A stretch of 64,000 nt of DNA from Phycisphaerales bacterium (GCA_040217175.1 JAVJNT010000002.1:186001-250000); one strand, 5' to 3'. Positions 32,986-42,455 are shown, counted from the first letter of the stretch. Made by a program: numbers and translations. Notes: generated by a model from the sequence alone, not told the origin.

Positions 32986-33987
32986 ATGGCAAGCCGCCGC
33001 CCCCCACTCTTCGAGTTGCTCCAGCAGAACGAGGCATCACGCCAAGGCCGCGCCGGGGGCAACGGGCAGCCGGGGGTGCTTCGCGGCACTCCGACCAAGC
33101 CGGTGGCCGAGCCCGAGCCGCCGCAACCCACCAACGGGCATGCATCTGGCGCCGTCGAGAGCAAGCCCGGCAAGCCGGCCAGGGCCGCTTCGCTCGAGGA
33201 AATCGCCGCACCGGCGAAGCCCGAACGCGAGCAGCGGCGAGCAGCAGCACGGCCCGAGCCTGAGCCGACGCCTCAGCGGACCAAGCCCGAACCCAAGCCC
33301 GAGCGGCCCGCGGGAGCGGCCGACTGGTCGGGCATGCATCCGCATAGCTCGGTCCGGGTGCGCATGCTGTGGATCTACGGCGCCGTGGTCGCGGTGCTGC
33401 TGGCAGTCGTGGGTGTGTGGGCGCTCGGATACAACCTGGGCGAGCGCAATCAGAAGGCGGAACTCGGGGCCTATCTCGACCGTGCGGGGCAGCCTGGCCC
33501 GATCAGCGATCCGCTTGATGAGGACGTCGAAGGCGGGACAGCCGGACCGATCGACCCCTCGGCACTGTCGCAGATCGAGACGCCGCGACGGGGCGAGACC
33601 CAAACGCAGCCGCCACCCGAGCGAAGCGAGCCGCCGGCGGCAACGCCCGACCCCGAGCCGGCGCCGATCGACGTCTCGGTCGATGTCCGCAAGCTCAACC
33701 ACAACTACCTCAAGCTGGCTGGCGGCATGGCCCGCGAGCGGAGCGAGAGCCTGGCGAACTACCTGGTGAGCAACGGGATCCCGGCGATGGCCTTGCCAGA
33801 ACCGGGACAGGACGGCTACGGGCTCTACACGGCCATGGCCGTGCCGAGCGGCCAGTTCAGGGCCACGGCATCCGAGCGTGAAGCACTCGTTCGCAGGGTC
33901 GTGGGACTGCTGCAGCGGGCACCACGCGACCAGGGCGGCCCCTACGACGCGACTGGGCAGTATTTCTGGATCCGATTCGACGGCTGA
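32986..33987 (+). CDS. Membrane-anchored protein with SPOR-like C-terminal domain
   Basis: 333 residues. A long cytoplasmic Pro/Glu/Lys-rich N terminus (about 1-120), one transmembrane helix (MLWIYGAVVAVLLAVVGVWA, about 125-147), a Pro/Glu/Asp linker and a C-terminal folded domain (about 225-333: LARYL-like GGMARERSESLANYLVSNGI, ALVRRVVGLLQRAPRDQGG) whose length and position resemble SPOR-type peptidoglycan-binding domains, though the match is by appearance only. Probably a cell-envelope or division protein. Ribosome-binding site weak. Confidence 0.62.
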   Translation: MASRRPPLFELLQQNEASRQGRAGGNGQPGVLRGTPTKPVAEPEPPQPTNGHASGAVESKPGKPARAASLEEIAAPAKPEREQRRAAARPEPEPTPQRTKPEPKPERPAGAADWSGMHPHSSVRVRMLWIYGAVVAVLLAVVGVWALGYNLGERNQKAELGAYLDRAGQPGPISDPLDEDVEGGTAGPIDPSALSQIETPRRGETQTQPPPERSEPPAATPDPEPAPIDVSVDVRKLNHNYLKLAGGMARERSESLANYLVSNGIPAMALPEPGQDGYGLYTAMAVPSGQFRATASEREALVRRVVGLLQRAPRDQGGPYDATGQYFWIRFDG

Positions 33988-34063
33988 GTCGTCCTGTGAG
34001 TCGTCTTGCCTGGTGCTCCCGTGCCCTCCAGTGGCGGCTCGGTGGTTTTCCGTCTATCATCTC

Positions 34064-34091
34064 AGCCCGGGCCGGCGAGTTGGCTCGGGCT
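34064..34091 (+). promoter_or_regulatory. Hairpin in the leader of the small basic protein
   Basis: AGCCCGGGCC-GGCGAGTT-GGCTCGGGCT: ten pairs including one G-T, followed by GTTT, ending seven bases before the AGGAG of the gene at 34111. TATCAT at 34055 could be the -10 element, putting the hairpin at the very 5' end of the transcript. It may stabilise the mRNA or end upstream transcription. Confidence 0.45.
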
Positions 34092-34110
34092 GTTTCGCAG
34101 GAGAATCGGC

Positions 34111-34266
34111 ATGAGCCTCCACAGTTCGCTTCGCACGGGTGGCGCGTTGGTCCAGAAGCGGTCGGTCCTGACCCGGGCCGAGCGCGTTGCCAAGCTGCTC
34201 GAAGAGAAAAAGATGGTCAAGGACGAGAAGAAGGCCCTGGGCCTTCCGAAGGTCCGCGTCTTCTAG
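34111..34266 (+). CDS. Small basic protein of the PVC superphylum
   Basis: 51 residues, ATG 34111 with CAGGAG upstream. MSLHSSLRTGGALVQKRSVL then TRAERVAKLLEEKKMVKDEK: strongly basic, with the SLHSSL N terminus and NVLTRAER-like centre that I recall from a short protein family described only in Verrucomicrobia, Chlamydiae and Planctomycetes. Function is not established; size, charge and abundance suggest ribosome or RNA association. Its own hairpin-bearing leader supports a separate, highly expressed transcript. Confidence 0.8.
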   Translation: MSLHSSLRTGGALVQKRSVLTRAERVAKLLEEKKMVKDEKKALGLPKVRVF

Positions 34267-34341
34267 GGGCCTGCGCGGCCGTTCCCTCGATTCTCCGCCG
34301 GGGCGTGCGCTTTTCGGCGCACGGGTGGGAACGATGGGGGC

Positions 34342-35523
34342 ATGGACGTACGCCGCCTCGTGACCGACCGCGCCCGGGCCGTCGATGCCTCGGGCATTCG
34401 CCGCATCTTCCAGCTCGGCGCCCAGATCGAGAACCCGATCAACCTGAGCATCGGGCAGCCGGACTTTCCGGTGCCCGAGCCGATCAAGCGCGCCGCGATA
34501 GACGCGATCGAGCATGACTTCAATGGGTACACGCAGACCCAGGGCATCGCCCCGCTCCGCGAGAAGCTCGTGGACTGGCTCGCGCGAGACCTGGGCTGGA
34601 CCTTCGGCGGGCCGGGCGACCCGGAGGTGCTGGTGACCAGCGGAACCAGCGGCGCGCTCTTCCTGGCATTCATGGCACTCGTCGGGCCGGGGGACGAGGC
34701 GATCATCCCCGACCCCTACTTCGTGATGTATCCGCACGTGGCGACCATGTGCGGCGGCACGGCCGTGCGGTGCGATACGTACCCCGACTTCCGCATGACG
34801 GCCGAGCGGGTCGAGCCGCTGATCAACGAGCGCACAAAGCTGGTGCTGTACAACGCACCATCGAACCCCGCTGGCGTTGTGGGCACGGTCGACGAGTGCC
34901 GCGAGTTGCTCGAGCTCTGCCGCAGCAAGGGCGTGCTGCTGATCAGCGACGAGATCTACGACGAGTTCACGTTCGACGACTTCGAGGACGACGCGATGGT
35001 GGGCGAGCCTCGCAGCCCCCGCTGCCCATCCCCGGCGCGGTTCCTGGGCGCCCAGGACGACGTGCTGGTCATCCGCGGCTTTGGCAAGACGTATGGCGTC
35101 ACGGGCTGGCGGATGGGCTATGCGGCGGGGCCGGCCGAGCTGATGGGCCACATCGCCAAGTTCCAGCAGTACACGTACGTGTGCGCCCCGTCGATGGCCC
35201 AGCACGGGTGCATCGCGGCGATGGACGTGGACATGACCGAGACGGTGCGCGAGTACAAGCAGCGTCGTGACTCGCTGGTCGAGGCCTTGAGCAAGTGGAC
35301 CGAGGTCGCCGTGCCGGGCGGGGCGTTCTATCTGTTTCCCCGCGTGCCCGAAGGGAAGACCGGAACGCAGTTCGTCGAAGAAGCGATCGCCAAAAAGCTG
35401 TTGGTGATCCCCGGCGGCATCTTCAGCGACCGCGACACGCACTTCCGCTTGAGCTTCGCGTCGTCTCCCGAGACGATCGATCGCGGCATCGAGGTGCTGG
35501 AGAAGCTGTATTCGGGCATCTGA
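34342..35523 (+). CDS. Pyridoxal-phosphate aminotransferase (class I, aspartate aminotransferase type)
   Basis: 393 residues. Fold-type I aminotransferase: N-terminal INLSIGQPDFPVPEPIKRAA, TSGTSGALFLAFMALVGPGD, NAPSNPAGVVGTVDECRELL (substrate/PLP contact), SDEIYDEFTFDDFEDD, and Schiff-base lysine in VIRGFGKTYGVTGWRMGYAA. The C-terminal FRLSFASSPETIDRGIEVLE contains the substrate-carboxylate Arg. Substrate cannot be fixed; aspartate, alanine or aromatic acids are possible. A 21-residue insertion (GEPRSPRCPSPARFLGAQDD) lies just before the lysine. Confidence 0.88.
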   Translation: MDVRRLVTDRARAVDASGIRRIFQLGAQIENPINLSIGQPDFPVPEPIKRAAIDAIEHDFNGYTQTQGIAPLREKLVDWLARDLGWTFGGPGDPEVLVTSGTSGALFLAFMALVGPGDEAIIPDPYFVMYPHVATMCGGTAVRCDTYPDFRMTAERVEPLINERTKLVLYNAPSNPAGVVGTVDECRELLELCRSKGVLLISDEIYDEFTFDDFEDDAMVGEPRSPRCPSPARFLGAQDDVLVIRGFGKTYGVTGWRMGYAAGPAELMGHIAKFQQYTYVCAPSMAQHGCIAAMDVDMTETVREYKQRRDSLVEALSKWTEVAVPGGAFYLFPRVPEGKTGTQFVEEAIAKKLLVIPGGIFSDRDTHFRLSFASSPETIDRGIEVLEKLYSGI

Positions 35524-35566
35524 GAGAGGCGTCCCGAGTACACTTGGCGTCACGCCGGAGGCATCC

Positions 35567-36970
35567 ATGATCGTACGAACGCTTGCACTTGCCGCTGTCC
35601 TGGTCACCACGTGCGGCTCTGCATTGGGGAGCGATCCCGAGCAACTCAGCCGCTGGGCCGAAGAGGGCAAGGCCCGGGCCGAGAAGATGCGCGGCCTCTT
35701 GTTCTTGCAAGACGTGCCGGTCGAGCTGATGTCTCGTGCGGAGATCGAGCAAGAGATCCTTTCGATCGTCGACCGCGACATGCCCCCCGAGTGGCGCGTG
35801 CAGATCGACCGCGGGTACAAGGCGTTCGACCTGGTGCCGAGAGACTCGGACGTGCTGACGGACATGATCAAGCTGGTCGTGTCGCAGGCGGGCGGGTTCT
35901 ACGACCCCGAGGCCAAGCACGTGATCCTGCCCGATGACCTCGAGGAATTCATGGGCGAGATGGTCGGGGAGATGGCCGCGGGTGCGCCGGGCTTCATGGA
36001 CCCGATGATGCGCAACATCCTGACGCACGAGTTCACCCACGCGCTGCAAGACCAGCACCACGACCTGAACACCATCATGGGCCTGTCGATGGACGACGAC
36101 GACGTCCGGCTGGCGCTCACGGCCCTGGTCGAGGGCGACGCCACGCTCATCGGCACGGGCGCCATGATGGACGCCGACGGTGACATGACCAACCTGCTGC
36201 GGCAAGATCCCGCCGCGATGGGCGCGATGATGGGCGCGGGCGGGGGCATGATGGGGGCCGAGGCCAACGCCATGCCCGCCATCCTCAAGGAAACGCTCAT
36301 CTTCCCGTACATCCACGGCTACGTGCTGGTGACGACCATGGTGCAGCGGGGCGGCTTCGAGAGCGTGGACGCGGCCTTCGACGATCCGCCGTTGTCGACC
36401 GAGCAGCTACTACACATCGAGAAGTACCTGGGCGACGAGCGTGATGATCCGGTTGCGATCACGATGCCCGAGGTCGTGTTCGAAGACCTGGGCTGGACGC
36501 CCGTGGCCCAGAACACATTCGGCGAGTTCCAGACGCGGGTGCTGCTGGGCAACACGCCCGATGCGATCGCGGCGGCCGAGGGCTGGGACGGCGACCGCTT
36601 CCAGGTGTGGGAGCACGACGACGGTCGGCTTGCGGCGGCGTGGATCAGCGTGTGGGATAGCGACGCCGATGCACGGCAGTTCGCCGAAGAGCTGGCCTAC
36701 CACGAGGGACGACGCTTCGAGGGCGAGGCAGGCCGCCAGAAGCGACTTGACGAGGGCGGCCGGCTGGAGATCGGCGTGGGGACCGAGCGGGATCTCTCGT
36801 GGGTCACCGTTGAGGGCGATACCGTCGTGCTGACCAAGGGCTTCCCGGCCGGCACCGTGGGCGCCGTCGAAGGAGCCGTGCGTGGCCTCTCGACGCGCAC
36901 CGTCAAGACCTGGGCCGACATCAAGGCGGCCGGAGCGGCGAGCGAAGAGCTCGAGACGCCGATTCCCTGA
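35567..36970 (+). CDS. Exported HEFTH zinc metallopeptidase-like protein
   Basis: 467 residues; GGAGG before the ATG. Signal peptide (IVRTLALAAVLVTTCGSALG). Central domain has ILTHEFTHALQDQHHDL, with His-154, Glu-155 and His-158 as a zincin-type site, and ALTALVEGDATLIGTG about 30 residues on, whose Glu is in the place of the third ligand. This looks like the planctomycete/actinobacterial group of zincin-like exported proteins, but I cannot name the family. The C-terminal half (about 290-467) resembles a ligand-binding domain. First of a probable operon with moxR and the SpoIIE-type phosphatase (36-base gap). Confidence 0.75.
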   Translation: MIVRTLALAAVLVTTCGSALGSDPEQLSRWAEEGKARAEKMRGLLFLQDVPVELMSRAEIEQEILSIVDRDMPPEWRVQIDRGYKAFDLVPRDSDVLTDMIKLVVSQAGGFYDPEAKHVILPDDLEEFMGEMVGEMAAGAPGFMDPMMRNILTHEFTHALQDQHHDLNTIMGLSMDDDDVRLALTALVEGDATLIGTGAMMDADGDMTNLLRQDPAAMGAMMGAGGGMMGAEANAMPAILKETLIFPYIHGYVLVTTMVQRGGFESVDAAFDDPPLSTEQLLHIEKYLGDERDDPVAITMPEVVFEDLGWTPVAQNTFGEFQTRVLLGNTPDAIAAAEGWDGDRFQVWEHDDGRLAAAWISVWDSDADARQFAEELAYHEGRRFEGEAGRQKRLDEGGRLEIGVGTERDLSWVTVEGDTVVLTKGFPAGTVGAVEGAVRGLSTRTVKTWADIKAAGAASEELETPIP

Positions 36971-37006
36971 TCTTCGACCAACTACGAGCACGCCAACGGA
37001 GCCTGC

Positions 37007-38047
37007 ATGGACGCGGATACGACATCGACGGAAGCAACGCAAGCCGCGGCCGACAAGTTCCGGGCCGACTACGCCGCCGTACGCGACCAGGTCGCCCGGG
37101 TCGTGGTGGGCCAGCGGGAGATCGTCGACGGCCTGCTGACGTGCCTGTTCACGGGCGGGCACGCGTTGCTCGAGGGCGTGCCGGGCATCGGCAAGACGCT
37201 CATGGTGCGCACGCTGGCGAGCGCCCTCTCGCTGGACTTTGGCCGCGTGCAGTTCACGCCCGACCTGATGCCCGCGGACATCACGGGCACGACGGTCATC
37301 GACGAGGTCGAGACGGCGGGCGGGCACGTGAAGCGGCAATTCGCCTTTCAGCGCGGGCCGATCTTCGCGCAGATGGTCCTGGCCGACGAAATCAACCGAG
37401 CGACGCCCAAGACGCAGAGCGCGCTGCTGGAGGCCATGCAGGAGCGGCGCGTGACGGTGGCGGGCACCACGCACGAGCTGCCGGCGCCGTTCTTCGTTTT
37501 GGCGACGCAGAACCCCATCGAGCAAGAAGGCACGTATCCGCTGCCCGAGGCCCAGCTCGACCGGTTCTTCTTCAAGCTGCAGGTCGGGTACGCCTCACGC
37601 GAGGAGATGGGCGAGATCATCGCCCGCACGACGGGCGCGACGGCCGAGGACGCCGAAGCGGTGCTCGATGCCGCCACCATCCTCGAGCACCAGAAGCTCG
37701 TGCGCCGCGTGGCCGTGACCGACCGGGTTCGCGACTACGCCATCCGCCTGGTGCTCAGCAGCCACCCGAAGGGACGCGACTCGGACGGGCGGTTCGCGAC
37801 GCCCATGGTGAACCAGTACGTGCGAGTCGGGGCCTCGCCTCGTGCGGCACAGGCGCTGATCCTGGGCGCGAAGTGCCGGGCGCTCGTCGACGGCCGGCCC
37901 TCGGTGGCGATCGAGGACGTGCAGGCCATCGCGCTTCCGGCGCTGCGGCACCGCATCGTCGTGAACTTCGAGGCCGAAGCCGAGGGCGTGCATAGCGACC
38001 CCATCGTCGAGAACATCGTGCAGACGCTGCCGGTGGAGGGCGTGTGA
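37007..38047 (+). CDS. moxR: MoxR-family AAA ATPase
   Basis: 346 residues. Typical MoxR: VVGQREIVDGLLTCLFTGGH, Walker A LEGVPGIGKTLMVRTLASAL, Walker B QMVLADEINRATPKTQSALL with EAMQERRVTVAG, sensor 1 FFVLATQNPIEQEGTYPLPE, and the lid domain ASPRAAQALILGAKCRALVD. Such ATPases act as chaperones, usually with von Willebrand factor-type and transglutaminase-like partner genes, none of which is seen here. Its TGA overlaps the GTG start of the phosphatase (GTGA), so the two are coupled. Confidence 0.93.
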   Translation: MDADTTSTEATQAAADKFRADYAAVRDQVARVVVGQREIVDGLLTCLFTGGHALLEGVPGIGKTLMVRTLASALSLDFGRVQFTPDLMPADITGTTVIDEVETAGGHVKRQFAFQRGPIFAQMVLADEINRATPKTQSALLEAMQERRVTVAGTTHELPAPFFVLATQNPIEQEGTYPLPEAQLDRFFFKLQVGYASREEMGEIIARTTGATAEDAEAVLDAATILEHQKLVRRVAVTDRVRDYAIRLVLSSHPKGRDSDGRFATPMVNQYVRVGASPRAAQALILGAKCRALVDGRPSVAIEDVQAIALPALRHRIVVNFEAEAEGVHSDPIVENIVQTLPVEGV

Positions 38048-40173
38048 AGCGACGGCTGATGGGCCACGGCGGCTTGCTTGGTCGCGTGTCCATCCGCGTG
38101 CTGCTGCCGCTGCTGATGGGCGTGCCGGTCGCGCTCGCGACGCTGGTGCTCGTCGAGCTGTGGATCGAGGATACGGCCCAAACGACGCGGCGCCTGAACG
38201 CGGCCGAGATGTCCCAGATTCATGGCCGAATCAACGAGCGCCTGGGCACGCTTCTCGAAACACCGGCCCGGGCGACGAGGGTGCAGCGCGGCCACATCCT
38301 CAGCGGCAGGCTGGACGCCAGCGACCTTCGCTCCTGGCGGAAGCCGCTGTTCGAGTTTACCACCGCCATGGACATGCTCAGCGGGCTGAGCTGGGGCAGC
38401 ACCGACGGCCGGGCCACGTGGGTGTTTCGCTATCCGGGCAAGCTGCATGCCGAGTTCGCCGTCGCCGATGCCCAGACCGCCACGGACAACGACTCGACCG
38501 ACACCGGATTCGTCGTCGAGTACGCCGTCGATGCCGCGGGCGAGATCATCGATCGCACGGGCGGCTATCCATACGACCCTCGCGTGCGGCCGTGGTATGT
38601 GGGCGCGGTGAAGGCCGATCGGGCGACGTTCCTCGAGCCGTACGCGTGGCTCAACGTGGACGGTCAGGCGACGACCCTCGGTCTGCCGTTCGTCGAGCCC
38701 GTGCACGCACCGGCCGATGACGAGGCCGGACGCGGTGAGCTGCTGGGCGTCCTTTCGGCGGAGATCGGGCTCGAGGACCTCTCCGCGTTCTTGCGCACCT
38801 TGCGCGTGGGGCGGGCGGGCTTCGTGCTGGTTGTCGACGAGGGCGGCCGGCTGATCGCGCACTCGCTGCCGCCCGAAGAGGTACCCACCATCGCCCAGGT
38901 CGACGGGCTTCCCGTTGCGCCGCTGGCCACCCAGAGCCCCGACGCCCGGGTGCGCGATGCCGCCAACCACGCTGCTCGGATCGTCGCTGGGCAGGGCGAG
39001 GCGCTCGACGACACTGATGGACAAGCACCATCGGGCGGCACCACTGGCCAGCCCGCGCCCCGGCGTCAGCCGACGACGTCGACGGCGGTCATCGCGTCGG
39101 CGCCGATGCTCGTGCGGGTGTCGAGCTACCGCGAGGCCCCGGGGCTCGACTGGCGGATCATCACGGCGTTGCCCGAGGCCGAGTTGCTCGAGCCCCTGGC
39201 CGCCACGAGAACCAGCAGCGACCGGGCGATCACCATCGCGTTCGTGTCGACGATCCTGCTTGGCCTGGTGCTGGGGTTGCTCGCCACCCTCCCGGTCTCA
39301 CGGCTCGTGCGCGAGATCGGCCGCGTGGGCGAGGGCGAGTTGGACGAGCGCGTAGAACCGGGTGCGACGGCCGAGCTCGGACGCATCGCCGACGCGGTGA
39401 ACGTGATGGCGGAGGATCTCAAGGACCGCGTGCGGTTGCGAGAGAGCCTGCTCCTGGCGATGGAAGTCCAGAAGAATCTCTTGCCGCAGGACCCGCCTGA
39501 CGTCGAAGGGCTCGACGTCGCGGGGCACAGCGTGTATTGCGACGAGACGGGCGGCGACTACTACGACTACCTTCACATCGAAGGCTTGGATGACTCCTGC
39601 GCGGCGCTGGCGATCGGCGACGTTGTCGGCCACGGCGTGGCGGCGGCCATGCTGATGGCGACGGCGCGCGGCATCCTCCGGAGCCGCTGCCACGAGCCGG
39701 GGAGCCTCGGCGAGCTGCTTACGCACCTGAACGAGTTGCTCGTCGAAGACACGGGCGGCGAGCGCTTCATGACGATGCTGCTGGTCGTACTCGATGCGCA
39801 GCGCGGGCGGCTGTCGTGGGCGTCGGCGGGTCACGGACCGCCGATGGTCTATCGTGCGGCGGACGACCGGTTCCTCGAGCTCTCGGGCGGAGGCATCCCG
39901 CTGGGGTTGTTCGGGGCCAAGCCCTACGAGACGTACGACGCCGAGCCGCTCGCGAAGGGTGACGTCGTGGTGCTGTCAACCGACGGCATCTGGGAAGCCA
40001 AGCGAACCGACGGCGAGTTCTATGGCATGGATCGGCTGCAGCAGATCGTGCGCGAGAACGCCGGCAAATCGGCCCAGGACATCGCCGAGGCGATCCGCAG
40101 CGACCACACCGAGCAATGCGGCGAGCACTGCCACGAGGACGATGTGACGTTCGTGGTTGCGAAGCTCGCGTGA
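38044..40173 (+). CDS. dCache-HAMP-SpoIIE PP2C-type phosphatase
   Basis: 709 residues, start GTG 38044. One transmembrane helix near the N terminus (VSIRVLLPLLMGVPVALATL), a periplasmic dCache-type sensor domain (about 45-385, with GYPYDPRVRPWYVGAVK as its hallmark), second helix (AITIAFVSTILLGLVLGLLA), HAMP (about 420-465, ending ELGRIADAVNVMAEDL), and a SpoIIE/PP2C phosphatase (480-705) with the acidic metal residues in CDETGGDYYDY, IGDVVGHGVAAAMLM and LSTDGIWEAKR. Likely dephosphorylates an anti-sigma-factor antagonist in response to an extracellular ligand; no such partner is visible. Coupled to moxR. Confidence 0.9.
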   Translation: MKRRLMGHGGLLGRVSIRVLLPLLMGVPVALATLVLVELWIEDTAQTTRRLNAAEMSQIHGRINERLGTLLETPARATRVQRGHILSGRLDASDLRSWRKPLFEFTTAMDMLSGLSWGSTDGRATWVFRYPGKLHAEFAVADAQTATDNDSTDTGFVVEYAVDAAGEIIDRTGGYPYDPRVRPWYVGAVKADRATFLEPYAWLNVDGQATTLGLPFVEPVHAPADDEAGRGELLGVLSAEIGLEDLSAFLRTLRVGRAGFVLVVDEGGRLIAHSLPPEEVPTIAQVDGLPVAPLATQSPDARVRDAANHAARIVAGQGEALDDTDGQAPSGGTTGQPAPRRQPTTSTAVIASAPMLVRVSSYREAPGLDWRIITALPEAELLEPLAATRTSSDRAITIAFVSTILLGLVLGLLATLPVSRLVREIGRVGEGELDERVEPGATAELGRIADAVNVMAEDLKDRVRLRESLLLAMEVQKNLLPQDPPDVEGLDVAGHSVYCDETGGDYYDYLHIEGLDDSCAALAIGDVVGHGVAAAMLMATARGILRSRCHEPGSLGELLTHLNELLVEDTGGERFMTMLLVVLDAQRGRLSWASAGHGPPMVYRAADDRFLELSGGGIPLGLFGAKPYETYDAEPLAKGDVVVLSTDGIWEAKRTDGEFYGMDRLQQIVRENAGKSAQDIAEAIRSDHTEQCGEHCHEDDVTFVVAKLA

Positions 40174-40204
40174 TATCGACCATCGCAGCGCGCTAGCCTC
40201 GGGC

Positions 40205-40954
40205 ATGTTCGCGCTCCGCGGCATCCACAAGGCCTTCGGGCAGACGGTCGTGCTCGACGGGATCGATCTGACCATCGAGCCCGGAACGACGGTGGCGCTC
40301 ATCGGGCCCAGCGGCTGCGGCAAGTCGACGCTGCTGCGGCTGATGAATGGGCTCATCGAGCCCGACGCGGGAGAGGTCGCGTTCGATGGCCGTCCGCTGG
40401 AGCCGTCGTTGCTGACGGCCGTGCGGCGGCGCATCGGGTACGTCGTGCAGGAGGGCGGGCTCTTTGCGCACCTCACCGCGCAGCAGAACGCCACGTTGCT
40501 GGGGAGGCGGCTTGGGTGGAGCCGGGCCGATGCGCGTCAGCGAGCACGCGAACTCGCAGAGCTCGTGCAACTCGACGCATCACTGCTGGCTCGACTTCCG
40601 CACGAACTGAGCGGTGGGCAGCGTCAGCGTGTCGCACTCATGCGGGCGCTGGCGAACGATCCCGAGGCGCTGCTGCTCGACGAGCCGCTGGGCGCCCTCG
40701 ACCCGATGGTTCGGGCCGACTTGCAGGACGAACTCAAGGAGCTATTCGACCGCCTCGACAAGACGGTGGTGCTGGTGACGCACGACCTGGCCGAGGCGCA
40801 GCACCTGGCCAGCCGCGTGGTCTTGCTGCACGAGGGCAAGATCGCCCAGGACGGTCCGCACGAGGCGATGCTGCGCGAGCCGGCCAGCGACTTCGTGCGG
40901 CGATTCGTCAGCGCTCAGCGGCGTCTGCACGGGCTGCAAGGGGCCGCGTCGTGA
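40205..40954 (+). CDS. QAT-type ABC transporter ATP-binding subunit
   Basis: 249 residues from ATG 40205 (earlier in-frame starts are inside the phosphatase gene). Walker A LIGPSGCGKSTLLRLMNGLI, Q-loop RIGYVVQEGGLFAHL, signature ELSGGQRQRVALMRALANDP, Walker B ALLLDEPLGALDPMVRADLQ, switch VTHDLAEAQHLA. Closest in look to ATPases of the quaternary-amine (glycine betaine/choline/carnitine, OpuCA/EgtV) importers, without a CBS tail. Its TGA overlaps the GTG of the binding/permease protein, so it energises that subunit. Confidence 0.9.
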   Translation: MFALRGIHKAFGQTVVLDGIDLTIEPGTTVALIGPSGCGKSTLLRLMNGLIEPDAGEVAFDGRPLEPSLLTAVRRRIGYVVQEGGLFAHLTAQQNATLLGRRLGWSRADARQRARELAELVQLDASLLARLPHELSGGQRQRVALMRALANDPEALLLDEPLGALDPMVRADLQDELKELFDRLDKTVVLVTHDLAEAQHLASRVVLLHEGKIAQDGPHEAMLREPASDFVRRFVSAQRRLHGLQGAAS

Positions 40955-42444
40955 GAGGCCGGATCGCGCTCTTGATCTTGTGCGTTGCCGCCGTGGCCCA
41001 AGGCCAAGAAACGCTGACGATCGGATCGAAGAGCTTTACCGAGTCGGTGCTGCTGGGCGAGATGCTCGCCGAGCGGGCAACCCGCGACGGCCTGCGCGTG
41101 GAGCACAAGTCATCGCTCCGCGGCACGCGGCTGGTGTTCGAGGCAGTCAGGTCGGGCGCGGTCGACGTCTACCCGGAGTACACGGGCACGCTGCTACGCG
41201 AGGTCTTCGCCGATCAAGGCCTCACGACGGAGGCCGAGCTGCGCGACGCGCTGGCGGGCGTTGGCCTGGCCATGAGCGAGCCCATCGGCTTCAACAATAC
41301 GTATGCCATCGGCGTCATGCCCCCCACTGCCGAGCGGTACGGACTCCGCACGATCAGCGATCTGCGGAATGCTCCGGAATTGACCTTCGGATTCACGAAT
41401 GAATTCATCGAGCGTAATGATGGATGGCGAGCACTGCGCGACGCCTACGGCCTGCCGCAGACCGACATCGAGGGCATCGACCACGACCTGGGCTACCAGG
41501 CACTCGGCAGCGGGGCCATCGACGCAAAGGAGATCTACACGACCGATGCGAAGATCCAGAGCATGGGCATCACCGTGCTCTCCGACGATCTTGGCCACTT
41601 TCCCCGCTACGACGCAGTCTGGATCTACCGCATCGACCTTGCCCAACGCATGCCCGAGGCGATCGTCGCGATCGAGTCGCTCACTGGCGTGCTCGACGAA
41701 GCGGCGATGTCGTCGCTCAACGCCCAGGTCGACGTGGAGGGCCGCGAGGAGCGCGACGTGGCACGCAACTACTTTGACACGGGCGGCATCGCTGGCGGCG
41801 CACTGACCCTCAACGAGCGTATCCGCCAGGCGGTCGGCGAGATTCCCCGGCGCACGGCCGAGCACGCGGTGCTGGTGGGCGTCTCGATGCTGTTGGCGAT
41901 CGCGATCGCCGTGCCGCTGGGCGTGGTTGCCGCGCACTCGCGGAAGTTCGAGCAGGTCGTGCTGGGCGTGAGCGGCATCCTGCAGACCATCCCGAGCCTG
42001 GCGTTGCTGGCCTTGTTGGTCAGCCTGCTCGCCATCACCGGACAGATTCCCACGATCATCGCGCTGTTCGTGTACTCGCTGCTGCCGATCGTGCGAACGA
42101 CGCACGCGGGGCTCACGCAGATCTCGCAATCGGTCCGCGACTCGGCACGCTCGCTCGGCCTACCCCGCGGGCGGATGCTACTGGACGTGGAACTGCCGCT
42201 CGCCCTCCCGAGCATCTTCGCGGGCATCAAGACGGCGGTGGTGATCAACGTCGGCACCGCCACGCTCGGAGGATTCATCGCGGCGGGCGGATACGGCGTG
42301 CCCATCCTTGCGGGCATCCGTCGCGTCGACACCGTGCTCATCCTGGCGGGACTCGTGCCTGCGGCGTTGATGGCGGTGGCGCTGACGCTGTTGCTCGATG
42401 GGCTCGAACGCGTTCTCTCGCCCGCGGGGGCTCGCAGACGTTAG
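40951..42444 (+). CDS. Fused QAT substrate-binding protein and permease
   Basis: 497 residues, GTG 40951 coupled to the ATPase. Signal peptide, then an OpuC/ProX-type binding domain (about 22-285: TLTIGSKSFTESVLLGEMLA, DVYPEYTGTLL, FNNTYAIGVMPPTAERYGL, and DHDLGYQALGSGAIDAKEIY), then a five-helix binding-protein-dependent permease (290-497, VVINVGTATLGGFIAAGGYG typical of ProW/OpuCB). The fusion resembles the ergothioneine importer EgtU and osmolyte importers of the same family, but in those the membrane domain comes first; here the binding domain does. Downstream is egtB-egtD, so ergothioneine, hercynine, histidine betaine or glycine betaine are the candidate substrates. Confidence 0.87.
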   Translation: MRGRIALLILCVAAVAQGQETLTIGSKSFTESVLLGEMLAERATRDGLRVEHKSSLRGTRLVFEAVRSGAVDVYPEYTGTLLREVFADQGLTTEAELRDALAGVGLAMSEPIGFNNTYAIGVMPPTAERYGLRTISDLRNAPELTFGFTNEFIERNDGWRALRDAYGLPQTDIEGIDHDLGYQALGSGAIDAKEIYTTDAKIQSMGITVLSDDLGHFPRYDAVWIYRIDLAQRMPEAIVAIESLTGVLDEAAMSSLNAQVDVEGREERDVARNYFDTGGIAGGALTLNERIRQAVGEIPRRTAEHAVLVGVSMLLAIAIAVPLGVVAAHSRKFEQVVLGVSGILQTIPSLALLALLVSLLAITGQIPTIIALFVYSLLPIVRTTHAGLTQISQSVRDSARSLGLPRGRMLLDVELPLALPSIFAGIKTAVVINVGTATLGGFIAAGGYGVPILAGIRRVDTVLILAGLVPAALMAVALTLLLDGLERVLSPAGARRR

Positions 42445-42455
42445 AAGTTCCTCAC

